Positions 22,541 to 34,290 of a DNA stretch of 64,000 bases are shown piece by piece. The position numbers and the translations under genes were made by a program. Source of the DNA: Saccopteryx bilineata. Its lineage: Eukaryota; Chordata; Mammalia; Chiroptera; Emballonuridae. Below the pieces are notes generated by a model. The model did no database searches. It was given only the letters and a program-made list of their open reading frames with translations, and had not been told where the DNA came from. Position 1 is the stretch's first letter. Every line of letters starts with the position of its first letter. The stretch spans positions 164,794,296 through 164,858,295 of the forward strand of contig NC_089492.1 in NCBI RefSeq assembly GCF_036850765.1, read 5' to 3'.

Positions 22541-22784
22541 GCAGACATTCATTCAACAAATGTTGAGCGCTTGCTGAGGGTTAAACGCTGTGCTGCGAGT
22601 TGGATAAAAAGTAATGAACAAATAAACATGGTTTTTGTAAACTAGACGGAGACAGACATTAAACAAACAAATATACAAATTAATGCATACTTCTAAATTC
22701 CGATAACTGTTGGGAAGGAAAAGCATAGGGTGTTTTAAGGAGTACATCAGGAGAACCAAATTTAGATTGGGAATCAAAAAATGT

Positions 22785-23240
22785 ATTGTAGGAGCTCTTC
22801 AATTTCAAATAACAGGAACCCAATCTGAAGTAGTTTAGCCAAAAGAAGGAACTGATTGAAAAGCTATTGCGGTAACTCACAGAAGCAAGGAAGAACTGAC
22901 CATCCAGGGTTGGAGATGGCTTGAAGCTTGGATGATGTGTCCAGAGACTGGCTCCCAGTCTGAACTGTCTCTCTTCTTCTCCATGTTTCTGGGTCAGCCT
23001 CATTCTCTCCTACTCCAAACAAGCTCTCTCTACACATCAGAGAACGTGATTTACAGCCAGGGAGCTCTCTAACCCAAGGACAAGATAACCTTCCTTACCA
23101 CTTCCCGATGAGAAACCCCGAGAAGAGGACTTAAACTGGCCAGGGAAATGAGATACTATAATGTTGGTCCCAGCGTTCACCCATAGCTGGGCAGTGAGGG
23201 GAGCTGCCTGACAAAGAAAAGGTGAGGTGATGGTGGTCAT
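22785..23240. repeat. Unnamed old interspersed repeat inserted in the L2 relic
   Basis: Phrases such as 'aggaacccaatctgaagtagtttagccaaaagaaggaactgattg' and 'ggttggagatggcttgaagcttgg' match a frequent mammalian repeat I cannot name. L2 sequence resumes on the other side. Confidence 0.5.
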
Positions 23241-23861
23241 CAGAAGGCTTTTGGAGGAGGTAAGATTTAAAGTGGCATGAGACCTAAATGAATATGATTT
23301 AACCAGCTAAAAAGTGAGGAAAACACTTGTTAGATAAAAGAAACATCAGACATTTATTAATTTATATAGCAAATATTTATTAACTATTTACACATCTCTG
23401 GATTATGATAGTAAATATTAAAATAGAAATTACAATATGACTGAGAAAAAGAAAAATAATGTTCCTGTCCTTTGAGAGTTTATAAGAGAAAAGAGCTGAG
23501 GCAGGGAAACAACCTCTCAGAGAGCTACAAGAAGGTTCACATGCCTACAAGGCAGTGAATGAAGAGAGGAGCAGCACAAGGTAGTGCTGGAGAGGGAAGA
23601 GGAAGTCATAGCATTCGGACCCTTGTAGGCCATACCAAGGCTTTGGATTGTGCCCATAGTGCAATTAGAGGTCACTGAAGGGACACTAAAAAGGAATATG
23701 ATCTTGTTTATATTTCTAAAGATCACTTTGTCAAAGGATTGTAAAGGAACAAAAGTTTAAGGACACCAGTTAGAAGACTATTGCTTTAGGTCATGCAAGA
23801 AAGGAGGGTAGCTTAGACTAAAAATATGAGAAGGAGGAAGGAAACAGGAGATACAGAGTCC

Positions 23862-24528
23862 CCCCTTGTCCATGGGGATATGCTCCAAGATCCCCAGTGG
23901 ATGCTTGAGACCAGAGAAAGCACTGATTCCTCTATATATCATGTTTTTTCCTATACATACATACCTGTGATAAAGTTTAATTTATAAACTAAGTACAGTA
24001 AGATATTAACAACAATAACAAATAATAAAGTAGAACAATTATAACAGTACACTATAATCAAAGTTATGTGCATGTGGTCTGTTTCTTCCTCTCAAAATAT
24101 CTTACTGTATACTGTACTCGCCTTTTTACTTAAAGGAAGCATTTTGTGGCCTCTCTTTGGAATTGTCAGCATCACTACTTTTGTACTTTGGGGCCATTAT
24201 TAAGTAAAAAAAAATGACTTAAACACAACACTGCAATACTATGACAGTTGATCTGAGAACTGAGAGGGCTACTAAGTGTCCGACAGGTGGGTAGTGTACG
24301 CGGCACAAGGACGCTGGATAAAGGGATGCATCGCATCCCAGACAGGATGGAAGAAAATGACATGAGATGTCATCATGCTGCTGAGAATGGCATGCAATTT
24401 AAAACTCAGGAATTGCTTGCTTATGAAATTTTCCATTTAATATTTTTGGACCACAGTTCACCATGGGTAACTAACTGAAACCATGAGAACCAAAACTGCG
24501 GATGAGGAGGGACTACCGTATATTTAGG
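23862..24528. mobile_element. Tigger-type (TcMar) nonautonomous DNA transposon with readable terminal inverted repeats
   Basis: The left end 'gtccccccttgtccatggggatatgctccaag' pairs with the right end '...aactgcggatgaggagggactac' (reverse complement gtagtccctcctcatccgcag). Flanking TA is compatible with a TA target duplication. Inner landmarks are 'ataaagtttaatttataaactaagtacagtaagatattaacaa' and 'accacagttcaccatgggtaactaactgaaaccatg'. No transposase is encoded. Confidence 0.85.
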
Positions 24529-24534
24529 AGTTAG

Positions 24535-24757
24535 AAGAAGTAATGCCTGGTTATAGATTGATGTGGGAGGTGAAGGAGATGGAGACTGGATGACTCCCAG
24601 ATTTCTGTTCTGAGTTACTGAGTGGTTGAAGGTGCCATTTACAGAGATGAGAACACTACTAGGGAACTGCCTTAGAGGAGAAAAGATGAAGAGTTTAGTT
24701 ATGCACATGTTCAGTTTGAAGTGCCTAAGTGACAGCTAAGCAAAATATCATGTTGTC

Positions 24758-24801
<44 letters not shown>

Positions 24802-25195
24802 ACGCGCACGCACGTGTGCACCTGTGTGTGTGATCATTCGGATGGCATATAGAAACAAGGAATAGATGACTTCAGTTTAGAAGAGTGTAGAGTGAAAGAA
24901 GAGATCCAGGCATAAAGCCCTGGGAGTTTAACATTTAGAGGATGGATAGATGTTAAGGAAAAAAATATCTGAGCAGAAGCAGTCAAATTCTATAGAAGGA
25001 GAATTCCATCTTGAGAAGCCAAAAGAACACAATGTTTCAGGAATAGAGGTCAAGGATGCCAGTAAAACTAAAGCCAATCATTTAAAAATGTCTTTTGAAT
25101 TTAGTAATATAGAGGTAGGTCATTGTAGCCTCAGCAAAAACAGCTTCAGGGGAGGGAGGTGTAGGCCTGTGAATGGACCCTTTACATTTGGAAAT
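24535..25195 (-). pseudogene. L2 ORF2 reverse-transcriptase fragment (pseudogene)
   Basis: The minus-strand translation at 24421-24708 contains VLISVNGTFNHSVTQNRNLGVI, matching the L2/CR1 RT region of the form 'S-V-N-G-T...R-N-L-G-V-I'. Upstream in the element, 25090-25195 covers the RT region before the LDLSAAFDTVDH motif. Frameshifts and stops interrupt every frame, and no usable YADD box remains. Confidence 0.72.
24761..24797. repeat. (GT)n microsatellite
   Basis: A nearly pure GT tract followed by 'ttgcacgcgcacgcacgtgtgcacc'. Confidence 0.97.
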
Positions 25196-25290
25196 AAAGG
25201 TGCCTACTCATTCTGTACCAATTTGCTATTGTGCTGGTGGTCACAATAAGTGAAACAATATAAAACAAATAAAAAGAAGGTATGTAATTT

Positions 25291-25607
25291 TTTTTTCTTT
25301 TCCCAATGAGAGGAGAGGAGATAGAGAAACAGACTCCTGTATGCGCCCCAACTGGGATCTACCCAGCAACCCCTGTCTGGGACTGATGCTCTACCCATCT
25401 GGGACCATGCTCACAATAGAGCTATTTTTAGTGCCTGAGGCAAAAGCTCCATGGAGCCATCCTTAGCACCTGTGGCCGATGTGCTCAAACCAATTGAGCC
25501 ATGCCTGTGAAAGAAGAAAAAGAAGGAGAATGAGGAGGAGGAGGAGGAGAAGGGGAAGAAAAGAAAGAGGAGGAGGGGAGGAGAAGGAGGAATAATAATA
25601 ATAATAA

Positions 25608-25649
<42 letters not shown>

Positions 25650-25765
25650 CTGGGGTAGGGGGAGAAGCAGATGTTTATTTTTCCTGTGTGCCCTGACCAG
25701 GAATCAAACCCAGGACATCCACATGCCAGGCTGATACTCTACCACTGAGCCAACTGGCCAGGGCC
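25291..25765 (-). mobile_element. Long SINE, family F1, enlarged by an internal microsatellite
   Basis: T-rich tail on the left, head 'accactgagccaactggccagggcc' on the right, target duplication aggtatgtaattt / aggtatgtgaatttt. Between the SINE halves, 25505-25648 has expanded into (GGA)n, AATn and GAn tracts, making the copy about 100 bp longer than its relatives. Confidence 0.93.
25505..25648. repeat. Compound microsatellite (GAA/GGA, AAT, GA) inside a SINE
   Basis: Purine-only stretch with gaggaggaggaggag, then aataataataataataataat, then a GA run (25614-25648). It arose from the GA-rich centre of the SINE. Confidence 0.95.
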
Positions 25766-25925
25766 AGGTATGTGAATTTTAAAGGAAGAAACAAATTGCT
25801 TATTATTTGCAGATGACATGATTGTCTATTTGGAAAACTGAAAATAATTCATTAATTATTAGAACAAAGAAAACTTAGCAAGGTGACTTGATATGAGATT
25901 AATATACAAAAGCCTATTGCATTTT

Positions 25926-25927
<2 letters not shown>

Positions 25928-25959
<32 letters not shown>

Positions 25960-26260
25960 GAGGCAGAGATAGACAGGGACAGACAGACAGGAACAGAGAG
26001 AGATGAGAAGCATCAATCATCAGTTTCTCGTTGCGCATTGCGACTTCTTAGTTTGTTCATTGATTGCTTTCTCACATGTGCCTTGACCGTGGGCCTTCAG
26101 CAGACCAAGTAACCCCTTGCTGGAGCCAGCGACCTTGGGTCCAAGCTGGCGAGCTCTTTGCTCAAGCCAGATGAGCCCGCGCGCGACCTCGGAGTCTCGA
26201 ACCTGGGTCCTTCCGCATCCCAGTCCGACGCTCTATCCACTGCGCCACCGCCTGGTCAGG
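25928..26260 (-). mobile_element. Young SINE, family F2
   Basis: A 29-T tail at 25928-25956 and a body with preserved CpG ('cccgcgcgcgacctcggagtctcgaacctgggtccttccgcatcccagtccgacgctc'). The head is 'ccactgcgccaccgcctggtcagg'. Target duplication attgcatttttct lies on both sides (about 25915 and 26265). Confidence 0.95.
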
Positions 26261-26279
26261 CAATATTGCATTTTTCTAC

Positions 26280-27890
26280 CCAGCCTAAATAGAAATATTT
26301 TTTTAAAGTTAATATCTAATGGCAACAACAACAACCACTCAGAACGGAAGGTATCCAAACGTGTAGAATCTTTATGAAAACAATACATAAAATTTTACTA
26401 AAAGACAATAAGATCCAAATTAGTGGATCTTGTTAGTAATAAAAAAAATATTAGAAAAATGTCAGTTTTCCTAAGGGATACTTAGTCTACCTTAAAAGGA
26501 GATTTTAAAATAAAGTAAAATGGACACAGATGCAGGTATACATGTAGATCTGGTGGTAGGCAATAGATATTCCTTTAAACTCCATATGACCCCAGACATC
26601 TTCATTTTTGCAGTCTGCTTAAAATCTCCTTCTACCTTATGTATCTGACAAACTTCTACTCATCCGTCAAAACCCTGAGCAGACCTGATTGCCTCTGTTT
26701 TCCTGACCTTCACACACAGAATCATTTATTCTCTCTTCTGAGCTGTTTCTGAATCTATGCTTACTTCTATTATTGCTTGGGACACAGAGCATTCTAATTA
26801 TGGGTTTTTATGTTACTTCAAGAGAGACTTTCAGCAGCAGGATTTATGTCTTGGGAAATAATCAGAAAGGAAGGTCAGCTAAGGAGTTTTCTAAAGGTGT
26901 GAGTTCTTAATAAAGATCTATTGAGTAATAGAGTACTCAGAATTAGCCCAAGCCCATAGGAGAGGATCCTGAGCAGATCATTTATTCTGTTCTTCCTCCA
27001 CCATCCTAATCAGGGTCCTGGGAGACCTGAAATAGCCTGAGAGTCTGAGGGCCTGGATGGTGGGAGCCCAGGCATAGAAGTGCCCCCCGGGGTGGACGGC
27101 CCAGATGTCGGCTCCAAAGCCAGGTGCCTCTGTTCCTCTTTTAAACCGAGCAGACTGTGCGGAAAATGCCATCTTCTTCCTCAAAGGCCCTTTGGCCTTC
27201 ACAAAGGATTCCTTTCTTAAAGGAGTGACCGGGCCATTGTTCACAGATTGTTAACTACATAAAGGAGAGGTTGTGGCTGGCAAAGGACTCAAAGCTAGGA
27301 TCCCAGAAACTGTCGTCAAGTTAGCATAAATCAGAAATGCAGGGAAGACATCTCTGAGATAGCAGCATTAAGCAATGAGGAAACACGATTTATTTGACAA
27401 AACATTTTTTATTTCCTACTAACTTTTCAGCAAAACCATGAATTTATCAAGGGAGAGGCACCTGGATACTCGGTGAAGTTTTTACAGTAAAAATTCTTTA
27501 TCTACGTCATGACCTTGCCTTCCATCATTTGAAGGCAGTTTGTAATCTCCTGGAGGACAGGAACATGGCTTACTAAATTCTGTGTTTATACAGAGCTTTG
27601 CATGTAGTAGGACACACTAAGGGCAAAGTGAATGTTGATGAGCTAAGCAGAAGACACCCATGAGGTTAAAACCTTATGTTTAAGTAGAGGGGAGAGGGTC
27701 CTCCTGGGCATTTTCAATAGCATTTTATGGTATGGTATCATTTTTTTAAATATATAATGGAAATCAAAATGTATACTGGGTGTTTTGCCTTAAAATGATC
27801 CTAGAGAGGATCTTGCTGCATACATTTCCAAGGTCTGGGACACAGTTGATTGAGAGGTTGAGCAAAACTACCCTCCAGAGGGATAATAAG
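26280..27890. other. Mostly unique, with L2-like stretch at about 26590-26800
   Basis: 26600-26790 resembles a degraded L2 ORF2 end ('tactcatccgtcaaaaccctgagcagacc', 'tgatctgcctctgttttcc'). The rest is unrecognised except for the candidate frame given separately. Confidence 0.45.
26978..27244 (-). other. Open frame with a PG-rich-repeat-like motif: possible exon or retrocopy fragment
   Basis: The minus strand reads 88 codons from GTG at 27244, with an in-frame TAA just upstream. Around residues 25-45 it has MAFSAQSARFKRGTEAPGFG, which resembles the SHIPPO/STPG repeat pattern (F..xAPRF then APGPG), though the usual PGPG is PGFG here. A pyrimidine-rich stretch 'cactcctttaag' could serve as an acceptor and 'ttcag|gt' near the end as a donor, both weak. 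No ATG starts it. It could be a partial pseudogene, an exon of an unseen gene, or chance similarity. Confidence 0.25.
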
Positions 27891-27894
27891 ATGT

Positions 27895-28055
27895 GTATTT
27901 ATAAAGCAAATATTCCTTGAGCATCCACATGTGCCAGGTTATTGTTCAAGTCATTGGAGGTGAGCCAGAGAGGTGTCCTTAGGGGACCTACAATCTGATT
28001 GTGGAGATAAACATGCACAGCTATAAAAACCACTCAGGGATGGGAGAGGAACCTG
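27895..28055 (-). mobile_element. L2 LINE 3' end, antisense
   Basis: 'agcaaatattccttgagcatccacatgtgccaggttattg' followed by 'acctacaatctgattgtggagataaacatg' is the antisense L2 3' layout. Confidence 0.7.
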
Positions 28056-28984
28056 GAAATGCTCAGTGAGAGCCGAGCTCGTAACCCCCTTTTTCGGTGT
28101 TCCAAAACAGCCCCTGGAAATGTTGGAAATTCTAAAGGAGGGTCTAACTGTGGGGAAAAGAACAGAGCAGATGGTGAGGCCACCACTTCATTGGGGGTTT
28201 TTTGCTAAATTTCTATCAAATACGTGGATGTGGCTAAAACAGGAAGGAGAGATTCATAATGAGATGAAAGCAACATGCTTCCACCTCTGTTGGCACGTCC
28301 GAGGGATAACCACTTTTAATCTCTCCAGCTGTTTATTCTGGCTATATAATTCACTTCTATTACTATCTTTTGATTTATAAATTCAGAATAGTATCCACTG
28401 ATGTTCCACTTTCCTAGATGAGGAGTTCAGTCTCCAGGCCCACCTTTCCCTATCTAGAGGCTCTAATATAGTTGTCAGTATTTGAAGTTACTCAAATGTT
28501 AAGCTCCTTAAATAAATATGCATGCCTTTATTTCTTTTCCACTAAATATGGCAACCTCAAATGAGACCAATGACAGTGTAATGCAGTGATTATTTACATG
28601 AAGGCTCCAGGATACCCCAAGGCCAGCAGCAGGACGGCTTTTGCTACCCTTAATGTCTGGAGGGACAAGAAGAGAGAGGGGTGATCTCTGGGTTCATGGG
28701 AGCTGAAGCCAAAGACATGGGGTGCCAAGCAGGAGTGTGGCTGTGGAGGAACATGGCATTACCAGAATCGCAGCAGGCCAGGAGGGAATGGTGCCATTAA
28801 ATGCTCTGCCCTCTCCTTCTACTCTCCCGTCGGCCATGGGGCTGCCCTTCCTCCATCCCAACTGTGCCCAAGTGGAAAGTCAGGGCCAAGAAACCAGGCT
28901 TCACAGTTGGCTGAGCTCAGCCTCCTGGACACAGAGTGGGGCAGCAGAGGGTGAGGAAGGATCTGTAGAGGGGAGGCAAGTGGA

Positions 28985-29190
28985 AAGTAACCCACATAAT
29001 TCTCACATCAACTCTGTGAAGGGACGGCATCATCCTCCCCATTTTCCAGATGAGAAAAACTGAAGCTCAAGAAGTTCATAGGAACCCACAATGAGACATG
29101 ATGAAGCCAAATCACTACCAGGTCTCTGTCTCCCAAATCTAGTGCTCTTTGTTTTCTGTCGTCCAGGCACTGAACATGCCACCAGCACGC
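28985..29190 (-). repeat. MIR SINE, antisense
   Basis: 'acataattctcacatcaactctgtgaagggacggcatcatcctccccattttccagatgagaaaaactgaagctc' is antisense MIR. Confidence 0.8.
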
Positions 29191-29224
29191 CACCAACCCA
29201 AGTCATCACACCAGAGCCCACTGC

Positions 29225-29760
29225 TGTCCTCATTGTGTTGGTCATTCAACGTACCCTTACTGAACACTCACCAGGACGAAGCTCAGGGGTAAAAACCAGA
29301 CTGAGTGTTGTATCTTACTGCTTAGAACTGTTTTGTGCCCACTTTCTGCCCTTGTGATATTTACTCAGCTTCTCCCCTGCCCTCCCTCATCCCCACTTTT
29401 AGCTGATGACCTCACTTCATGTTTTATTGAACAGTTGGAAGTCTTGAGAATCAAACTTTGTTCCTTCTCCACCACCCAAGTTTTCCATATTCTTGGATCG
29501 ACACCCTCCTCGTCCATTAGAACTTAAATGGTGTCTCTTCTGCCAGAGACCGGTCTCTCCACTTGGGCCTTGAGTCCCATTCCCTCTCATCTTGGACCCT
29601 TAGTTGTCCCTTTTCTCTTTCTTCTCCATCATTCATCTGATTAGATCGTTCTTATTAGCATAACATACACTTCATCTCTTTCACCTTAAAATTCTTTCTT
29701 GGTCCCACAGTTTTCTCTAGCACCTACTCCAATCCCTGCCCCCTTTATACCATACTTTTT
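29225..29760 (+). mobile_element. L2 LINE fragments (short antisense 3' piece, then sense ORF2 piece)
   Basis: 29235-29310 is weakly L2-like antisense (cattcaacgtacccttactgaacactcaccagg). From about 29385 the translation reads ADDLTSCFIEQLEVLRIKL, matching the start of the L2 RT region (ADDLxSYFIEK). The element continues to the SINE at 29757. Confidence 0.6.
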
Positions 29761-29951
29761 TTTAAATTTAATTTTTAGGGAGAGAAGAAGTGAAAGAGAG
29801 AGAGAGAGAAAGCAAGAGAAACATTGATTTGTTGTTCTACTCATTCATGCCATCATTGGTTGAGTCTTGTATGTTCCCTGATCCAGGATCAAACCCACAG
29901 CCTCAGCATGTTGTGAGGATGCTCTAACCAACTGAACTACCCATCCAGGGC
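29757..29951 (-). mobile_element. Short SINE, family F4
   Basis: Tail 'taatttttagggagagaagaagtg', body 'gatttgttgttctactcattcatgcc' and head 'gctctaaccaactgaactacccatccaggg'. Flanking motif ccccttta / cccctatg is a weak duplication. Confidence 0.85.
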
Positions 29952-30184
29952 CCCTATGTTATTTCCTGTTGTTGATTTGACCCCAGGATCACTGGATGGA
30001 GTTGATCCTATCTTCATTTCAGGTCACCCTATAAATTGTGGTCCTGAGGAAGGTGCTTCTCTGTCCCTGGACCACAAGGCTGCCTTGCTGTTTGTATTCT
30101 GATGATGATGACCGAGAGTGTTACTGGTTTTTATTAAGTTATCTTGTATCTGACAGCTTGATGAAGTCTCTTGGCAGTTTTTGT

Positions 30185-30332
30185 TAAAAAAAAAAGATTG
30201 ATATTTAGGGAGAAAGGTGGGAAGGAGGAGCAGGAAACATCAACTCTCATATGTGCTTTGACCAGGCCAGCTCAGAGTGACCTCAGCATTCTAGGTCCAA
30301 GCTCTATCCACTGCGCCACCACAGGTCAGTCT
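30185..30332 (-). mobile_element. Short SINE, family F3, truncated
   Basis: Head 'ctctatccactgcgccaccacaggtcag'. Target duplication tctcttggcagtttt / cctcttagcagtttt lies at 30167-30181 and 30336-30350. Confidence 0.88.
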
Positions 30333-31101
30333 AATCCTCTTAGCAGTTTTAATATTTCATATTCTGTTGCTTTTTCTCTGTAAGAAATCATGTTGGAGTG
30401 GTAGTTTCATTTCTCCCCATTGAATCTATATCTTAAAGGGTTGATAAGGGTCTCCAATTCTCTGTCAAACATGATGATAGTGAGCCTTTGGTCTTATTCC
30501 TGATCTTAAAGAAAATGTTGCTAAAGTTATTTAATTAAATATGTATTAACATTTTATACTAATATACTATATAGTATATATTTTGTATATATAATATTAA
30601 GTTTTGGGTACACAAAACTTTACCAAGTTAAAGAAATTCTTTTCTCTTCCTACTTTATAAGTTTTAAACAAACGGTGATGAGTTTTACCAAATGCTTTTT
30701 CTGCATCATACAATTAAATAATTTTTCTCCTTTAGAGTTCTATAATATTGAGCTGTTCTTGCAGCCTTAAGATAAATCATATTTGTGTATTTTCTAATAT
30801 TTGTTTTACTACTATTTTATTTAGTATTTACACATATATGCTCAAGGTGAAATGCCTATATTTTTATCTTCCTGAAATAGTCTTATCCAGTTTTGAAAAC
30901 AAGATTACATATGTATATATTAGTCTCATGGGAGAACAGTTTTCATTCTTTTCCTATTGTCAGGAACTCATTTAAGACAGGAATTATCTGATAAAGTTCA
31001 TATGAAAAACCACCTGGACTTGTGCATTTTTAGGAGAGATCTTTGATTACTATTTCATTTTATTTAATACTATTGATCTATTTAACTTTCAAATTATCTC
31101 T

Positions 31102-31408
31102 TTTTTGTGTGGCAGAGACAGAGAGAGTCAAAGAGAGGGACAGTTAGGCAGGAAGGGAGAGAGATGAGAAACATTAGTTCTTTGTTGTGGCATGTTAGTT
31201 GTTCATTGATTTATTTCTCATGTGTTTTGACCGGGGGCTACAGCAGACTGAGTAACCCCTTGCTCAAGCCAGCGACCTTGGGTTCAAGCTGGTGAGCCTT
31301 GCTCAAAACAAGATGAGCCCACGCTTAAGCTGGCAACCTCGGGGTCTCGAACCTGGGTCCTCCACATCCCAGTCTGATGCTCTATCCACTGTGCCACCCC
31401 TGGTCAGG
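31102..31408 (-). mobile_element. SINE, family F2
   Basis: Body with 'ttgctcaagccagcgaccttgggttcaagctggtgagcc' and head 'ctctatccactgtgccacccctggtcagg'. Target duplication caaattatctttttt on both sides (31090 and 31411). Confidence 0.93.
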
Positions 31409-31519
31409 CTCAAATTATCTTTTTTAAAATCAACTTTTGTGTTCTATAATTTTCTAGAAATGTTTTTATTTTACCTAGATTTTAAAATGTATTAGTATAG
31501 AGTTTTCATAGTGTACTTG

Positions 31520-31895
31520 TCTTAGTTGATGTGGGCTGCTATGACAAAATACCCTAGACCGGGTGGCTTAACAGACATTGTCTCAGTGCTGGAGGCTGGG
31601 GAGTCTGAGATCAAGGTGTCAGCAGATTTGGTTCTCCATGAGAACTCTTGTTCTGGCTTGGAGACAGCACCTTTTCATTGTGTGCTCACTTTCCTCCGTG
31701 TATTCATAGAGAGAGTGAGGGAGGGGGGGGGAACATGCTCAGGCCTCTGGGGTGTCTAACTCTTCTTACAAGGGCCCTAATCCGATTCTAGGGGCTCCAT
31801 TGTCATGATTTTAACCCTAATCATATCTCTAAGGATTCACCTTGGGGGTGGTATTTGGTGGTGGTGGGGGATCACTCACTTAGTCCATAACTGTA
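31520..31895 (-). mobile_element. MaLR-type solo LTR (MST/MLT1-like), antisense
   Basis: 'cttagttgatgtgggctgctatgacaaaataccctagaccgggtggcttaa' and 'ctggaggctggggagtctgagatcaaggtgtcagcagatttgg' are the reversed 3' half of an ERVL-MaLR LTR. 'aagggccctaatccgattctaggggctcc' follows. No internal retroviral region or coding sequence is present. An old, inactive copy inserted in the older L1. Confidence 0.85.
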
Positions 31896-32444
31896 CTTAA
31901 AAATTTCTGTTATATCTATATTTATTTGTCTGTGTTGTGTTTATTTGTATCTTTTTTTCTTGATCTGTCTTAACAGAGACCTATCTTATTAATCTTTGGA
32001 AAGGACCTGGTTTTATGTAGTTTTACTAATGTTCTTTTTTGATGTTATAGTTCTCACTCTCTAGCTCACTGATTTTGGCTCTGGTTTTTACTATTTCCTA
32101 CTATCTTACTTCTTTGAAGTTGGCTCAGTTGCTGCTTTTCTAAATGTTTGAGTTGGTTTTTGATCTCTCTTGCATCCTGATGAATGTGTTTTATACTACA
32201 TGTTTACCTTTAGGTCTCACAGTGTTTTCATTGGCATTTAGTTCCAGTTATTTTATAATTTCTCTCTTTTTTTTTAACCCAAGAGATGCTCTTTAGTTTC
32301 ATACAGATATAGGTGCTTAAAACAAAATCTTTTTGTTATTCGTTTCTAATTTTGTTTCACATGTTAGAGAACATAGATGGAATGATGATTCTTTTGGCTT
32401 CTTTAATGACTTACTATTTGGGCAGGTCTGTAAGTGTTCCGTGT

Positions 32445-34160
32445 GTACTCAGACTGAGATGGTGCTGTCATGTGCTACACATAGTGGGTTGCAAAGGCTG
32501 GATGTGAGTGGATCTTACCTCTCCTTATCCCCACCAGCAGGGAAAGCAGGTTTATTGAAAGATGTGGAGCTGGGTCAGTTGGCATCTGGCATCCTTTCCG
32601 CCATTATGGTTCTCCAGCCTTCCCTCTGGGTGGGGTTCATGTCTTCCATGGATGTTAAGGATCAGAGTAGAGTGCAGGAATGCAGAAGCCCCAGGCTTGA
32701 ATTCTGAGCTTCTGGCTGTTCTCAAGAAGGTCCCTCACCACTTATAACCTCTGGCAAGTTCCTTTATCTCTCTCTAAGCCTGTATTCTGAACTATAAAAC
32801 AGGGATAATTGTATCTGTCCAACCGAAATTCCAGGGCTGCTGTGGGTTGAAGGAAGGGACTGTGTGTGAAAGAACCAGAGCTGCAGCGGAGTCTCAGTAG
32901 TGTCCATTCCAGGCCTCAGTTTAAGAGGTGCTGCACCGATTTTAGACACCCTTTGGTGAAGATAGAAACTTCGTTATGGAGTTCTGGGGATTTTTACGGA
33001 TTTGAGTACATCTGCTCACTTTCTACTTATTGTGGGTCTGGGTCTGCTTAACTATGCTGAGTATGGGCCTCTTTGAATGATTATCATGTTTGAAGGATGT
33101 TTTATTTAATGAAATGTAAGCTACTGGGATTTAGCTGTTAATGTTTCCTGTGGTTTTTTTGTGTTTTTTACTGTAAGAATTTTATAAGCAGTTTTATAGT
33201 TATAATAATATTTCCTGTCTACATCTATAAGAGCAGCCAAATATCTGATTTCCAGTCTTCTGTTCATCTAAGTCTCGGCTGGGGGATTGGGGGGGGGAGA
33301 GGAAGAGAGAGAGAATATGAATATGAATGAGTCTTTGTGGAACTCCTGTGAGTAAATGAAATTTCATTCGTATCAAGTTGAGTCCAAACAAATTCTTAGA
33401 TTCTGAAGAAGAAAAGGGAAACACAAAATAGCTGTTTGTGCTGTTTTCTGAGCAAATGCACTTATAAGTTAGTTTGCTTCAGTGTTTGGGAGTGTTTTTA
33501 AGATTATTATTAATACAAGCATTCCCTGTGGCATAAACAATTTATAAGCAACTCTTACTTAAGAATGACCACCACACATCAAGCTGTACTCCCATTGCTC
33601 CAGACACTTCTGAACAGTTCCAGTTCCATGGGTAGGTCACTTATCCATTCAACAAACACATTAAGAGCCTAGTGTAGCTCCAGAGGCAGCATGGGGCTGT
33701 GTCTGAGAATGTGGTTTCTTGAGTCAAATGGTTGGGTTTTATATTCTGGCTGAGAAACTGTGAGCAGCTCTTCAAAGACCAACGAAACAATTTCTTTTTA
33801 TCTTAGTTCCACAAATAGCTTTGCTTCTCCACTTGAACTCCATGCCCTATAGACACTACGAATCTTGCAAATGGTTGTGGTTTTCCTCTTGTTGTTGATT
33901 ACAAAAAGTCAGAGCTAACTACGCATGCACTCTCTCTGGTAACTAGGACTCCATGACGAGCATTTTGTTAGCAATTTTGTACATACTGTCCTCTACTTCC
34001 TCTTTTCCTTGCCTTGCTGAGTTTTCTTGCTGGTCTTTAATTTTTGGCTTGCACCTGACCCATTTCCCTGCCTTGCTGCAGTGAATCTTCCCAAGCCTAG
34101 CTGGATGGTAGGTGGTTAAGGGCAAACTCAGAGTAACTTGTCAAGGTGACATCATTACCA
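32445..34160. other. Mostly unique with a MIR fragment
   Basis: A sense MIR remnant at about 32690-32870 ('acctctggcaagttcctttatctctctctaagcctg', 'aactataaaacagggataattg'). The remainder is not recognised. Confidence 0.5.
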
Positions 34161-34164
34161 TGTC

Positions 34165-34290
34165 ACCTCGGCCAGTTACTCTGTTTCCTCATTTAAAAGA
34201 GCTACTGTGAGGATCAAAAGCTTTCAAGCAAATATATCAAGTTCTTAGATTAGTGCCTGGTATATGGTAAGTGTTCACTAATGCTTTTAC
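34165..34290 (+). repeat. MIR SINE 3' half
   Basis: 'tctgtttcctcatttaaaagagctactgtgaggatcaaaagc' and 'gattagtgcctggtatatggtaagtg'. Confidence 0.65.

Larger units (their letters stand above)
22545..25195 (-). mobile_element. Long L2 LINE relic, antisense, from 3' end to reverse transcriptase
   Basis: The L2 3' terminus is on the left (gacattcattcaacaaatgttgagcg). The 3' UTR then continues at 23245-23320 (gaggaggtaagatttaaagtggcatgagacctaaatg). ORF2-derived sequence follows at 23500-23850 (cccttgtaggccataccaaggctttggattgtgcccat) and 24540-25195. A second old repeat (22785-23240) and a Tigger element (23862-24528) interrupt it. At about 2.6 kb including insertions it is unusually long for L2, most copies of which are short 3' pieces. 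A further L2-type 3' end may lie at 23345-23480. Confidence 0.82.
30480..32440 (-). mobile_element. Old L1 (L1M/HAL1-type) antisense, interrupted twice
   Basis: AT-rich sequence reads as reversed L1 ORF2: 'accacctggacttgtgcatttttaggagagatctttgattac' and 'gttggtttttgatctctcttgcatcc'. Interrupted by the SINE at 31102-31408 and the LTR at 31520-31895. No frame is open. Confidence 0.7.
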
